From positions 24,120,599 to 24,184,598 of the forward strand of contig NC_088309.1 of NCBI RefSeq assembly GCF_910592395.1: 64,000 nucleotides of DNA, read 5' to 3'. Shown piece by piece: positions 36,601 to 51,600 of the stretch (its first letter is position 1; every line of letters starts with the position of its first letter). The DNA comes from Lineus longissimus. Lineage: Eukaryota > Nemertea > Pilidiophora > Heteronemertea > Lineidae. The notes beneath the pieces are model-generated. The model worked only from the letters and a program-made list of their open reading frames with translations. It did no database searches and was not told the origin of the DNA. Made by a program: the position numbers and the translations under genes.

Positions 36601-39600
36601 ATGACTCCCTATTCCAATGATAATCATAATCTGAATACCATCTTTATCTTCAGGCTACATACATGTACATGTTTTATTTTTTCAGTCGAGCCCGGTTCGG
36701 AACATGCTCATTCGTAAGAAATCGCGTTGAGATGGGAAGCAAATAATGTAAAAATACAATAACCTTGAAATTAGCATTTTTTCGTTTTTTCAGCCCCAGG
36801 CATTGACCTCAGGTGTGGCCTTCGAAGTTAAAGAATATGGTAGGCGGATTTATCTAGACTTATAAACCCTATTCATCTATAATCCGTCCGTGATCGAGAG
36901 TTATGATGGTCGAATTTGAGATTTTGAGGCAATCCGTCATCATCAATATTATTTTTCCGGCATTCTGGTACCTTTGCCACCTTGGGCTGAAACGATTATC
37001 TAAATTTCAAATTTAACCATGGTCAAAGAAAAACACAACCCGTCCAAGATTTATTACTGAGCTCGTTTGAATACATTCGCCTCTTTCCGAAAGCAGCTTT
37101 TGAGACTTTCGGTTGCGTTTTAGACAATCATAAGTCCTCGACTCAACCATTGCGACGATTTCAGTGCCGAACAAGCATGATAGATGTTTTTATTTTATGA
37201 CTACCATGTCGTTAATTTATATTTCTTTGTCACTTTTAGTTTTACCCACATTTTCGGTTGGCATCAAGACCCCAGATTACATCCTGCGTTCCGACATAGA
37301 AGTTCAGGTCACTGTCAAAGCCAAGTGAGTTTCTTACTCAAATAATCTCATTTAGCTGTGTGGATCCCCTGTTTCGTTGTTCTGAGCTCCGGCCGAAAAT
37401 TGCCCAACTCCGGCCATAATGCACCAAACTCCAGCCATGGACCGCTACTCAAGCCAGAAAGGGGCTAATGCCGGCCATGATCGACCAAATTTTGTCCATA
37501 AAGGGCCAATCCACGGCCATAAGTGCAAAACTCCGGCCTTGAAGCGCATAACTCTGGCCATTGAGCGCCACGGAAGGGCCACTTCCGGCCATGATGGGCC
37601 GGCCAAATTCAGGCCACAGAATGCTAACTCCGGTCATGGAACGCCAAACTCCGGTCTTGAAGGGCAAAACTCAGGCCTTAAGGATTTGCTGTTTCTTTTT
37701 AACAACATTCACATCGTGCACAGTAACAGGAAAATTCAGGTGTACATATTACAGTTCGAGCAGAAAAGCAATCCAAACAAAAACTGAGTACATTTTTGAT
37801 AGATCGCTCGATGACGTCAGTTGATATTAGTTTTCTCAGATTAATTGTTTTAAAATTTTCTTTTCTCACTAAGTTATGTTTACAAGGAAGAAGTTAAAGG
37901 ACGAGTGACCATAGTGTTCTCTTTGGTTAAAAAGGACGGTAGTAGTCATACTATTGCCATAAAGACGCTCGGGGTAAGTTTAGAAAACCAGGGGAGTCTG
38001 AGTACACACAAATTTGCACCGCTACCTTATCATTCTCATCACAATACAACCCTTCTGCCATCTTAAACATTGTGACCCTCCAAACTGACATACTTAATTC
38101 AAGAGCGGTTCCCTAGAACAGGTTTAAACTACTGTGCCGTGGAAATTTGCAGGACAACGATAACTGTCAAAAGGGTAAAAGGAAAAATGTCTATCCGATG
38201 TGTAAACTTACAGTGTTGGCAATTATGTACACGTAAGATATATGTCAGTTGAGTAAAAAAGGACACGTGCATAAAAAAAGGCATGGCAACATGTACATGT
38301 AACTCCTTGAAATTCGAAAGTTCGTGTTCTAATTAAAAGTCTGTCGTTAACATAGCACACCCAATACTGCACAATCCTGGTTATGTTTTGATTCGCCATA
38401 GATTGGGAATTTATATGATTTTGAATTGAAATGACATGTTGGACAAGGGGAGGACTACCTTTCCGGTACTAGTTTGTTCTTAAAAAAATGCATTATTTTA
38501 AAAACTATCTGCTCTTTAGGATTTCGATGGTGAAAAAACGGTGGCTCTAGACAAGGCTGAATTTAGAGACAAGTGGTTCCCTGATGTAGGATCCCGGCTT
38601 GTTGTAGAAGCCACAGTGACCGAGGAGGCCTCCGGAAAGCAAGAGACAAACAGTGATAGTTCGGCGATGTTTGTGAACTCACCCTACGTGGTTTCATTTG
38701 ACAGGACGACCAAGTACTTTAAACCTGGTTTACCATATAACTTGAAGGTGAGTGGTAATGGTGTGTCATTATCTAAATGTACAACATATACAAAAATTTA
38801 AATAGCAGTGATTTAAAGGCATTTTCGTGTTGGTTAAGGATTCGTATTGCTCGTCTCCAGATGGAAGGTCAAATTTCCGCGTCTCCTTTTGCTGCCACTC
38901 CACGCTACTTTACATGTATAAAAAAACCACACCAAAACGGTAGCATCACAGACCCTGTTCTATATAGACTTCAAAGAACTGCAAAGTCCTTTCTTCGAGG
39001 TCAGCGATCGGGCCTATAATATGCATACAAGTCATAGGCCTGATCATTGACTTTTATATTACTGTATTTTTTATGGAAGTCCGTGGTACCATACTGCATT
39101 TAAACCGGTGTAACATCTGTGGTTGTTTCCCATGTGTCAGTGTTTCCAAACAATAGGCAGCTAGAGAGACCATGACTTTTCAATAGGGGGAAACACAGAA
39201 AAACTTGTCAAGCTATCTTTTAGCGTTCCCAAACAATGAGGGGAAACACTCAAAAATAGAAACACTCAAAAACATTACACCGGGCCCAAATTGTAATATG
39301 CATCCTTTAAACCGGGCCCAAACTTTAATAGATATCTATCATTAGCATTGTTTGCCTTCCAGCTTTCCCTTAGGTATGCCAGTGGTGAAGTCGCTGCACA
39401 CGTTGATATGCAAGTCTCCGCGACAGCAAAACAGACAGGCCGCAATGATCGGGTGAATGTCTTCCGGAACGATGCCGAGAGCGAGAGGTTCAAAACCGAT
39501 GAGGAAGGCTGGAGGTTAATTACGTTGGACGTCCCTACCAATACGGAAGATCTCCGGATTAAGGTAAAAATTAACTAGAATTCTAGTACCACAGGAACGA

Positions 39601-42600
39601 ACAAATTGATAAAACCAGAGTTTAACTAAATTCTGTCTATAAAACAAAAACGAAAATGTAACTACATGTACTAATTTGCAACAGGTTGGAGCCCATATAT
39701 ACATACAGTGGAACCTCGGTAACACGACCACTCATGGGACCGAGGTTGAATGGTCGCGTTATCGGGGTGGTCGCGTTAGCGAAGTTGAAAATCCGGGGAC
39801 AAAATGCATGATTAAGTTTTCCCACCAAAATTGTTGAACTTTTTCATAAGTTCAAAATTATTTGGACTCTTCATATTTCAGTCAGTTCAAAATTTTGAAA
39901 AATTTTCAAAGTCAAAAAAGTTCTGGGACTGATGATGTTGGTTGATTTTGAGCAGGAAAAAAAACAGTGAAAAAAAATATTTGGACTTAGAAGTTTTTTT
40001 ATCTTTCAGTCGCCGACCGGGGTTCCTCTGTAACTGAATCATGAGTTCCGAATTACTTATTTGTTCTTTAGTTGTATGATAAACTAATACACGCTATCAT
40101 TCATATATGAAATGTTCTCCTCAGGTGGAAACTGATGACCCAGACATCGAGGCGACAGAGCAAGCAGAACGAGAAATTACGCTGAAACCGCAGAGCACAT
40201 CACGAAATAACTTTCTGTCCATCCAGCTGATTAATAACCCCTCGAGAATCCCGGTAAGTTGATAGTTTGGTAGTCAACACCACGCAGATGAGATAATGTC
40301 GACAAGGTTCCTAGTGTCCATTCGCAACTGGGTAAAGGTCGTGCAAGGCCAAGGAACTCCAACCTTGCTTACAAAACGACTCTACAACAAGAACTACTTA
40401 ACGGAATCGGTCGATCTTGGTATCAATCTTCTTCTAGAAAGATTCCCCATCCATTGCTGACAATGGTTTTAACCCCCTGGTAGTGGAAGTATCCGGTTGC
40501 GTTTTTTCTTGACCACCCTGTATACATCAAGACATCGAAAGCAATGGGAGTAATTTTTCCGCTATAAATATATTGTTTTTCAGGTTGATAGGAAGCTAAA
40601 AATCCGTGTTGACTTCACCGAAAATGTCAATAAACATGTCTCGTTTATGGTAAGTCTCTTTTTGTAGTCGGTGAAAAGGATGAGCCAGCATAGGTCCTAT
40701 TGTGATGAAAAAGACAGACACCTATACATGTAGTGCGAGCTTTCGCATTGGGGTGTCCAGTTGCTGCATTGCAGCAAAAATAGAGATCATAATCTCGCCT
40801 CATATCTTTTTGACTGCAGCTATGAATTTAATATCATGGCCTGCAGGACGTCGGTATACCAATAATTGAAAATGCAATTCAGGAGGGGAATGATTATTTC
40901 TCTAAATGCGGAAATCGTTCAATTGGTTATCAATTTTAAAGGGAAAACATATATTTGATAATTTGAGCTACAACATACCGATACTGTATTCTCCTTTTAA
41001 ACCGTGTACACCATTCCTTTTTAAGGTCCTTGCAAGAGGTAAAGTAGTCAGCATCCATTCCATGGCTGTTAATGGTTTATCCAAGCACGAAAACATTGAC
41101 ATTACCCCACAAATGGCACCACGAGCAAGGCTCGTTGTCTACTACGTCAGCAGTGGCAACCCAGCTGAAGTGATAGCTGATTCCCTCGTGATGGACGTTA
41201 GCAAAACATGCGAAGAGGAGCTGGAGTTGAGTCATGCTCTCGATGATGGTGAGGATTACAGGCCTGGAGAAAACGTGCAGTTGACCATCAAGTCCGCAGA
41301 CGATTCGTGGGTATCAATCTTAGGCGTGGACAAGGCTGTTTACTTACTGAGTGAAAGGGACATTTTGAGTCGTGACAGGGTACGTATATACATCCCTCAC
41401 ATACAGATTCGCTTGTTCCTTGTCCATCGAAATCCAACGAAATACGTCTTCTTGACCCGAACGTTATCATAGATTCGACGTTCATTATGAACAATCAAGG
41501 TAACATTTCATGAATCTATCATTTGAAAGAAAAATAGCAATGGCCCTAAAACTGCCCCTTGTAGCATTCCAGGACCCAATTCTATGTACTATGCTAAATC
41601 ACAGATTTTCGGTCCGCCTTTAGTTTATACGACATGCTTTCTGTGTTATGTTCCCACCAGTGACAGATACTGGTCTATGTTACCTCGAATCTGCAAATAG
41701 ACTATGGTGTCAAGACCCGACGGTTACATGTTGACAGGCCAAATGACGAAAGCTGCCTTGGGATATTGCATGTGTTAGCTGACTGTCGGAGACCAAAACC
41801 GTGACCTTTACGAAATCACTTTTTTTCACCAGATGTTTAATACAATTATGGACCTGGATCTTGGTTGTGGTCCAGGAAGTGGAAGAAACGTCGGCGAAGT
41901 GTTCAGGGTAAGTATATAATGGGTTTCTTTTAAAATTCGGGCGGAACTTTCTTAAATCTGACATCCGTTATTATTTCTTGAGTTAACGTTTTCCATATGG
42001 CAAGATAGGATAAGCAAATAATATTCAGTGTGTTGATCTGTGGATCATTTTGATTATTCCAAAACATGGTTACATTGATGTGCTACAACGTTTCAGGATG
42101 CAGGCTTGTACGTCCTCACCAACAAGGTTAATGTAGCAACTCCCCGCCGTCTGTCCCCTGAATGTAAGCAGAAGATTAGGAAGCGCCGAGCAGTCGAACG
42201 AGTTCGAAGAGGAGTTAACAGTAATGACCGCATCATTGCCGCCTGTAAGTTATATGAGCATAACTGGTTACTCTAAGGGTATAGTAAATCAATAGATCAG
42301 CCGAATCACGGTTGCACTCTTCCCTCATCCAATGAACGATAATATTGATAGTACATGTAACTACACGTAATTATTGCTTGGATTTTGACTCTTATGCGCT
42401 TTTTTGTTTTTGATAGTAAATAGATACAGCGGAGGAAACCGAGCCTGCTGTGAAGCGGGTTTCGAACAACAAGTCCAGGGAGACCAGAGATCGTGCGTGG
42501 CGATCGCGCAGGCAAAAGGTTACGTCCATGCTGGTTGTAAAAATGCATTCCTCCATTGCTGTCGGCTAGAAAAAAGTACGTAAAAAGACCTCCTAGTGGT

Positions 42601-45600
42601 CCAAATATGTTTCATTGGGCATTTAAACATTCGTTTTTTGGGTCAAACACCAATTCATGAGTCTTGACATTAGAGTCCCCATTTACGAAAAACGCCCAGT
42701 TTTATGGAAAGCGTGATTGCGTATAATCTTGATCGAAATGGCAACTTTCCTTCTTGAAACCTCAGAGCCCTTTTTTGTGACCCAATCCTGTAATTGTTTT
42801 GAAGGCAAGCCCTTTGATACAGACTCTGGTCAGTGAAAGAACGCTAAGGCGTCATTGTTACTGATCTTTTTTCAGACGCAAACACGCCCAGGGGAAGAAG
42901 TGGGGCGGACGATGAGGAAGATATTAACGAGAATGACCTAGATATCGAGACACGAGAGGATTTCCCCGAGACTTGGATCAACGAATTATTTGAAATGCGG
43001 TATGTTGTGTAGCGATTCTTTCCCGGTGATTCTTTGTCGATGTTTTTAAATTACATGTACCGGTTGAGTCAATGCAAGTAGCCTACATGTATACATGTAG
43101 GTTTTCGATATTTCAGTACTATGGACTCTATGAGAGAGGAGGATAAGTGATTGTTACGTTAATGCTTGTCACGGTATCGCTGACAAAAACATTACTAATA
43201 AGATATTGTCACGGTATCGCTGACAAAAACATTACTAATAAGATATTGTCACGTTAACGCTGAAAATTATATTGATAGATTGTCACGTTAACGCTGACAA
43301 TAACATTGATAGATTGTCACGTTAACGCTGACAAAACATAACTAATAAGAGATTGTCACGTTAACACCTGACAAAAACATTACTGATACATAGGCCTATA
43401 AGAGATTGACACGTTAACGGAAATATTTTCAGTATTGTGTATGATAAAATATCGTTAAGGTTTGCGCAGCTTATAACAGTCCCGTATCCTCTCTATGATT
43501 CCATGGCGTCGGTTGACCTTATACTTATTCACTTTCATTTTGGTGTTCCAGAGGCGACACAGACACGTTAGTGCGTGAATTGCCCGACTCTATTACCACC
43601 TGGGTGATATCCGGGGTTAGTGTGTCAGAATCCGCTGGAATGTGTGTCGCCAAGCCCATCAACGTTACCGCCAAAAAGGAATTCTTTGTCCATGCTGACC
43701 TGCCTTATGCTGCTGTCCGTGGAGAACAACTAGAGGTTAAAGCAACGGTGTATAACTTCGGCAGAAACCGAATAACCGTGAGCATAGTTTTTCAATGCTC
43801 TCAGTTCTCCCCTGAATGGATGTGCTCAGCGCGAAATCAGCTTTCAGAAGCTAGCAACAACTTTCAATTATGATTAGCGAGTGGAATAGAATAAAACTCA
43901 GTTAGACCAACTCTCCGGAAGTCGATCATCGTCTCGATTCTCCACGACCGTCGCTTTTGCATTCCAAATATTGAAATAATGTTTATTGGTCCCCATAACG
44001 ACGATTTGTATTTTGCCTTTGTTTAAAAGTAGACCGGAGAAATTTTGTCTCACGCTGGACGAAAAGCAAGGGAGGAAGCAGCGCACTCGGCCCCAGTGAA
44101 TTAAAATGCAGGCGGTCCAGATCGCACTAGCAGGTCAATTAATTTCTTATCATCTTCACTTACAGACCAATGTTTGGATGAAAGCCGACAGATCTAAATT
44201 GTGTTACGCTGGCAACAACAATGGTAGGACTAATAAGCAAAGGATCGTTCTGGAGCCAAAGACGGGAAAGAAAGTTACATTCCCGGTCGTCCCGCTACAG
44301 GTGAGCTTCTCGGAGGGGAAGAATTTGATAAACTAAATATGATACCTTTTATACCTCTTATATCTCATACCTGTAAAATTTTAATGAAGTTAAATGATCT
44401 CAGAAATTACGAATGACGGAGAAATTCTCGCAAGTATTGCCAGCGTTGCAAATTATCTGTCCGATAAGTAAAAGAAGAGAACGGGTATGGAAAAAAACAT
44501 TTTGAGAACCAAACTCCTCAAAATTCCGTTCATCGAACTGATATTATTGCTTAGTCATTGACGGCTATAAAGATGTTGCTGAAGTAAGTAAACTTAAAGT
44601 ATGCTGTGCTTGATAGTGAACCGAACAATAGATTGGACAATCGAATATTCCGGAGTCAGTATCCTATTATGTGACTGGGAGTTATCACCTCCCGTTGATA
44701 GGATGCCGGTGTATCACGGGTCACCTCGCAGCCAGGAATGCTGATACGTATTTATTGTCAGGAGTGATAGATCAATAAAATGCATGCAGAGTGAGGCGTC
44801 AGCCTTTTGAGAAATGAACCCATGCACGACCTCCTGATTATGAGCCCGACACACTATCCACTCTGCAGCTGATCTCCCTCATACAATACATAAACGTATG
44901 TGAGAAATCGTGTCATTAGATTTGTGCCCACATATCAGTTAACCTTACCTATTTTTTTGGTGGCAGGTTGGAGATATTGACATATCCGTCACGGCCATAA
45001 CGCAATTTTCTGGTGACGAGGTCGTTAGGAAGCTGAAATCTGAGGTAAGTATACATGCATGAAAGGAATCCCATGGGGATAAATCAGATGGCCTCACAAA
45101 AATGTCACTTCGGTAGAATGTATAATATATCAGAACCACATAAACTATAATTCTCAATATTTTAGGCGCGTAATCAATCTTACGCAAAATACGTAAACTA
45201 CAATTGTCGAAATTTTGGGGAACTTTAGGTTTGAATCAATCTTACGACATCGTTTGGGTGATGACTAGTTTAGGTAAGAAATTCCGGACATTGTTATTGT
45301 TATTGTAATTGACACGCTATGTAATTGACAATGTATGTTAGTGCATTTGTGATGCAGTGATAGCACAGATGTAGCGGTTTGTCATCAGAAACTTAGGGCG
45401 ACATAATCTGGATGTTTTCCTTCGCCTACATGTACCGCTTATATCAGCATAACACTAACTTTAACGTTTTCAGCTCTTTACAGCTTTGATTCTTTGATAA
45501 AAATGTGAAGAGCTGAAAACGAGTTAAGGTGTCATGCATTAAATCTTCTCTTAGCCAAAAACACTGTCTTTTATTTATATCATTACTTCCCGGGCGCATG

Positions 45601-48600
45601 AGACTTTTCTTTTTTGAGTAACTTTATGGATTACCAGAGATTTTAGTTACATGAAAGATTACTATCGTTTATAAAATACGTATATCAATTCTGAATAAAA
45701 ATATCTTAAAATTGATATTCCTGACACTTTGCGGTTTCCTATATACAGGCGGAAGGAGTGACGCGATACGCATCGTTCTCGACCCGACTCGACCCAGAGG
45801 GTAAAATGGGCGGATCAGGCAGTGGCGATGGTTCAGCCAAAGGTAGGTATATTCCTTCTATTTAGCCACGAAATCCATACCTGGCAACTTTGTTCTTTCC
45901 ACGTTTGGAGTTGAACCGTTAAAGCACTGTGCAAACGAGCGATTTTATGTTGCTGCGACCTGCGGAAAATTGCTTGGATAAGCGGTAAGAAATCGCTCGT
46001 CTGCGGGTAAAACCGGATATCTTTTGGTTTGACGTTGATCGCAGGTTGTTCACAGATTCTTGACTCAGGTACCTGCGATGACCGCTGTGGACGAGATATT
46101 CTTGTACATGTAGCTTGTCGCAAGCATGATCGCAAGTCGCAGCAACGAAAACACGCTCGTTCCCAGGGCGCTTTAGTGACGCGCACAGTCCCAACATTTT
46201 GGTTACCGAAGCTCATTGATCAAGGACATAGTGTAATTTCTGAAAACAATATTTTAGATTAAATCTTAAATCTTTAGCGAATTCCTACTGATAAAACGCA
46301 ATCTGCCAATGCTTCTCGGATGTCCTTAGATTCTGAATGGAACTTTCAATGTATTTATATATAAGCAGCTTTGGAGATAACATGGATTGCCGAAATCAGT
46401 GGGTAGGTATTCTGTCCCCTACACCTCAGCGTGCTTGTCAACTTAATACCCTTCATGTTCGTTTTTTTCAGTTGCGATTGATATACCTAATAAGCGCCAA
46501 ACGATAGAGATCCCTCTCAAATTTCCGGCTGATGCCATTCCTGGAACCAAGATCTGCAGTGTTTCGATATCAGGTATGGTTAGCGTGAAGTAATCTCAGA
46601 CTTCTGGTTGGTTTTTACTGTACTGTACCCCAGTAATGTGGGACGGCTTAACCTGCTGGCCATGGAGAAATTCCTTAATGGCCCAATGGTTGGCCCAATG
46701 GTTGGCCCAATGGTTGGCCCAATGGTTGGCACCTTGTCTCCAGAGTTGGAAGTTAAGCAACGTTGAACGCACCCGGATCACCCTAGGAGTGTACATCTAT
46801 CATTCTCAATACACATTCCCTTATACATCCGCTGTGTTCTGTTATACCAAAATCAAGCTCGGGTTGTACATCCCCTAGCTGTCTTGTGTCATACCAGCCT
46901 GAGAATTACGCTCTGTTTTTGCATCCCCTGTGTTCTGTCATACCAGAATCAAGCTCGGTTTGTACATCCGCTAGCTGTGTTCTGTCACACAAGAAAGAAT
47001 CATTCATATTCTTGGTCATGCTAACCAACTTAGCCCTGGCGGCAAGCTAGGTCGAATGAATATGTTCCCATTATTTTCCTTTCCCTGACATCTATAACTT
47101 TCCATACATGTTCCCCTCAGTTCTCTTTGCTCATCTGACATCTAGCATTCCCTTCTCTTCCCTTCCCTTCCCTTCCCTTCCCTTCCCTTTCTTTCTTTTA
47201 CTTATCTGACATCTACCATGCTCAATACTTTTCCCTCATTTCCTTTTTCTCATCTGACATCTATCATTCTCTATACACATTTCCGTCCCTTCCTTCCACT
47301 TTACTCGGACGCCTATCATTCTCAATACACATTCCCTTATTTTATCTTTACTGGTCTGATACCTATCATCGTTGTATACAAGTTCCATTCCTTTCCCTTT
47401 ACTCTAACATCTGTCATTCTCTTTACCCATTATTCTTCCTTCATTTTCCTTTAATTATCTGACAGACCTTCCACCCTACACGTTCATTTTGTTAATAACG
47501 GACAACGAACGCAAGAGCTAATTATTTTAAGATATCACTCTCTCTGCATTGACAACCGAGTGACAAATGACATGATGATATACTTTCATTTTTTAGGTTC
47601 TCTTCTTGGCCCTATGGTACCCTCACAAGACCTGAATATGGCAAGCAAGATCAGACAGCCCACGGGTTGTGGGGAACAGACCATGATATATATGGGTCCG
47701 TTAGTCTACACCACAAGATACATGCTCAGAACAAACACACTCACAGGGCAACTTGAACAAACTGCGTATAAACACATTTTGTCCGGTAAGTTCAATAACT
47801 CGTGGTCAGGGCATTTCGTGTCCAACAGTGAGTTTTTTATTAACCATGGAAGAACATGCTTTAAAATGCATAAGGAATTCGATACGAATTTGAATTTGAA
47901 TCAAATTTCCTTGTGGCAGTCTCCTAAAGCCGAGTTCGTCTGCATCTCGAGGGTAGAGTAGGTGTGTCACATTGGATTTAATCATATAAAAAATAAACAT
48001 GTCGTATTGGATTTACTGTCCCGTGATGATTGTAGAGGCGGTAAAGGCCTCGAAGTTCTGTTATCAATAAACAAACACGGTGGCCCTTGTTTATATGATT
48101 AAATGAAACACACTTTTTTGAATCTGAACTATCTTTTTTTCCCCCAGGATTCCGAAGGGAGCTGACCTACAAACACCCTGATGGTTCCTATGCTGCTTGG
48201 CAAAAGAGATCCAGTAGCGCATGGTACGTTTACGTAGAAAACCTGCATAAAAATCTTGATTTAAAAAAATCCTGTGAAGTATATATTTCATGTATAAATT
48301 GACAGCAACCCACTGCCCTTGTCACAATTTACGAGTCATCAGTTACGGATGAACCCTAATTGAACTTGACAAGAATACTTGGTCTTTAAGCAATATGTAA
48401 AAATCGCTATCAGTCATCCAGAACATTTTCCTTAGGAATGACAAAGTTCTTATTACCTGATATAAACAATGAAATTTCAATTCAACTGCATCCCTACAAA
48501 ACGCTGATGGAATATGACATGACTGGACAGCATACCACGCTGGCACACATAGCCACTCTGTTTCCCATTGATCTCTGTGTGATATGGTGAATATGTCTTT

Positions 48601-51600
48601 TTTAGGTTAACTGCATTTGTGGCAAAAGTGTTTTGTCAGGCCAGTCAGTTCCCCAATGTCGGCAAGGAAGTGGCACCTCATGCTGTTGCAGCTATCAAAT
48701 GGCTATTAGCAAATGCACAACGAGCGGATGGCAGCTTCTATGACCCCCAGCGAGTAATTCACGCGGACATGTTCGTATGTATATACTATACCCAAAATGG
48801 CTTTTGATTTTTAAAATAGTATGCATTGTCAAGCTCACCAACACCTTCATAGCAATCCAGCTACCTTGTCAAAATATTGCTATGAAAGCTTTGGTAAGCT
48901 TGACAATGTTTATGCTATTTCAAAGTTTAAAAAACACATATTGGTTTATAAACTGTCAGCATAGATGAGTTTTCACACAAGACTTCATTACTATCTCAAT
49001 GTTACAAGATGTTTCAGAAGGGTAAAGTGAATGTTTATTTGATGACATGTACAAAATAGTTGTAATGGGGAAGATATCTGTCAGAAGAGTAAAATGAAGG
49101 AAGATGTTTATTTGATTACATGAACAATCACGTACTTGAAAAGGGAACATTGCGGGAAGTGTGAAAAGAAGGTAACACTAATGAAGGAAGATTGTTTTGA
49201 GCACATGCACATGAACGGAAAAAGTCATGATAAAGATATAATCTGTCTAATGAGTAAAAAGAAGGGAGGGCGTATGAAGAAGATATCCACTTCCATGTAC
49301 AATGTAGAAGAAAGTGGAACATGTCAGATGACTGAAAGGAAGGGTGTAAATTTTGAAGGAAATTCCATGTAATCAGTCAGATTGGTCAAATAGGGAAGAG
49401 CATGTTCGGATAAGATATTTATTATGTTGTATGATCACGTTATCAGAAAGGAGGGAGTAGAATAAAGAGTAAAATGGACTGTAAAGATACAATTTGACTG
49501 TTGCCTTTTCTTTTTGATTAGTCTTTAGTAAATTTATTCATATTATTTCATTTGTCTATTTTTATGTTTTAGGGTCAGAACCTGAAGAATCCGGTCACAT
49601 TTACAGCGTTTGTGGTGGAATCCATCTCCAAATGTGGCGCTGTGGTACGTTGCATGTCATGATATATCAAAACGAATTTGACAGGTTTAGAAAACTGATA
49701 GATAACATATATACAGTGTATTTATGCATGTAGTTATTTTGCATGAGTTGAATAGTTTTGATGACGACACCAACTGTGCTTATTTTGCAAAATAACATTG
49801 GTTGAATATCATAAACTGTATATTGCTGATACTGATATTCCTATTTTTCCAGGATGGTATTGATATCACATCAGGTAACATAGCCATAAAACTCCGTAGT
49901 GCTGTGGACTTCCTAGTGCGAAACCGGAACTCCCAGAATAAACCTTACGAACAAGCCATCCTGACCTACGCACTAGCTCTACAGAACAATCCACATCGTC
50001 ATGCTGCTAACCTGAAACTTAGAGGAATGTCTAACATGGACCCAGGTAAGTTCGTCCCAAACATAGAAATTTTTTAACTTTTGAAAAAACTTTGATTGTG
50101 ATTTGATCAACAAAAATGTGCAACAATTTAATTCTTGTCGGGAACATGAACTAAAGGTTTTTGAGTCGAAATTTTTACAGGTAATAAAAAAACATTCTCT
50201 AAAATTTAAACTACTTTTAAGGGTAAAAACAAAGAACTTAGGCTCTATCTTCATTCCTTCTTCAGTGACTGGTATGAGATACTGGAACCCTGACGGCACA
50301 GTCATTCCCGAGAACACCACACCAGCATGGTACAAAGTCAAGCCCTCAGCAAGCGCCATTGAGACAGCTTCATACGCCCTTCTTGCGCAGTTGGTGATAG
50401 GTGGCGGCGCAGAGGACTATTTCCAATATTCGGGCCCCATTGCTTCTTGGTTGATTCGCCAGAGAACAAAAACTGGAGCTTTTGTCTCAACCACGGTAAG
50501 AGTTTTACCGATACACACACGCCACACAATTAGTAGTTGAGGCAGAACGCAGTTTCCCCGCAGCATCGAATGCATTGGAAAACTATCTTTAGTGGAACTG
50601 GGCCTTTACGGTAATTTCGTTCATCTCTCAAACATGCCGTCGTTGCTTAGGTGCCAAACGGTTCTATTCGAGTACAATTAGTTATTACGACAACTATCAT
50701 TTCATTGTAACAGCTATATCACTACAACTATACCTCATCTTGAGATTCAGGTTTTTTATACCCCTTTATTGTCATGTAAAACGTTTTTGAAATATCGAGT
50801 GGCGGAGTATATTGTAAACCACTGGAGCCAGGATGCAACTATACCTGTATCATTTCATTATATTGCTCATTGTTAAAAAGTTTTATGAAGAATCTAATAA
50901 TGATATAACAAATCTAGAAATTACAGTATATACAATGTACATTGGGACTATCAACTATAGATTCTTTAATCCCTCCTTGGTACTCTATCCTAATACGGGT
51001 TTTTGTTCTATGTACGTGCTTATTTCTTCTTGCAGGATACTGTCATTGGGCTGGAGGCACTGAGTGACTATGCCCTGAGCGCGGACTCCAGGTGTGACCT
51101 TAACATGGCAGTACGAGTGATCTTAGGAAAGGACAAGAACCAGAATTTCCAACTAAGAAAGGCCAATGCTTATAACCCCTACACAATAACTGAGGTGAGT
51201 TGTATCCCTTGGCTTGATTTAATATATTCAAAATAACTTATGTCACCAACGCTGAGGCTATCCCCGTACATGTACATAGTCCCTTCCTTAAGACATAAGT
51301 ATAGACAATATTGGAACACTGGATACCTCTCTGCTCTGTGAGGCCACTGAAATGGACAAATTGGTTTCGTCATTGCCTTCCTGTATTTCAATCTTGGTTT
51401 CTGAAGAAAATTGAAGTGAAAATATTCTGTCAGTCTGTTGGGCATTGAACCTTTCCAACATACATGTGTACTTACATATGGCTCATTCCAATATTAAGCA
51501 CATACCCAACTGCGAAAAACAACATTTTTATCAATTTCTTTTTCTTTTGAAGGACCTCCCTATTGATGGAAAACTCTTCATGGAGGCTACTGGCACCGGT

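Noticed and set aside
37419-37824. Open frames in C3-like intron 7
   Set aside because: They coincide with the CCGGCCAT minisatellite, and flanking exons join in phase without them.
46029-46262. Open frames on both strands in C3-like intron 21
   Set aside because: No known domain. Exons 21 and 22 join in phase across this stretch.
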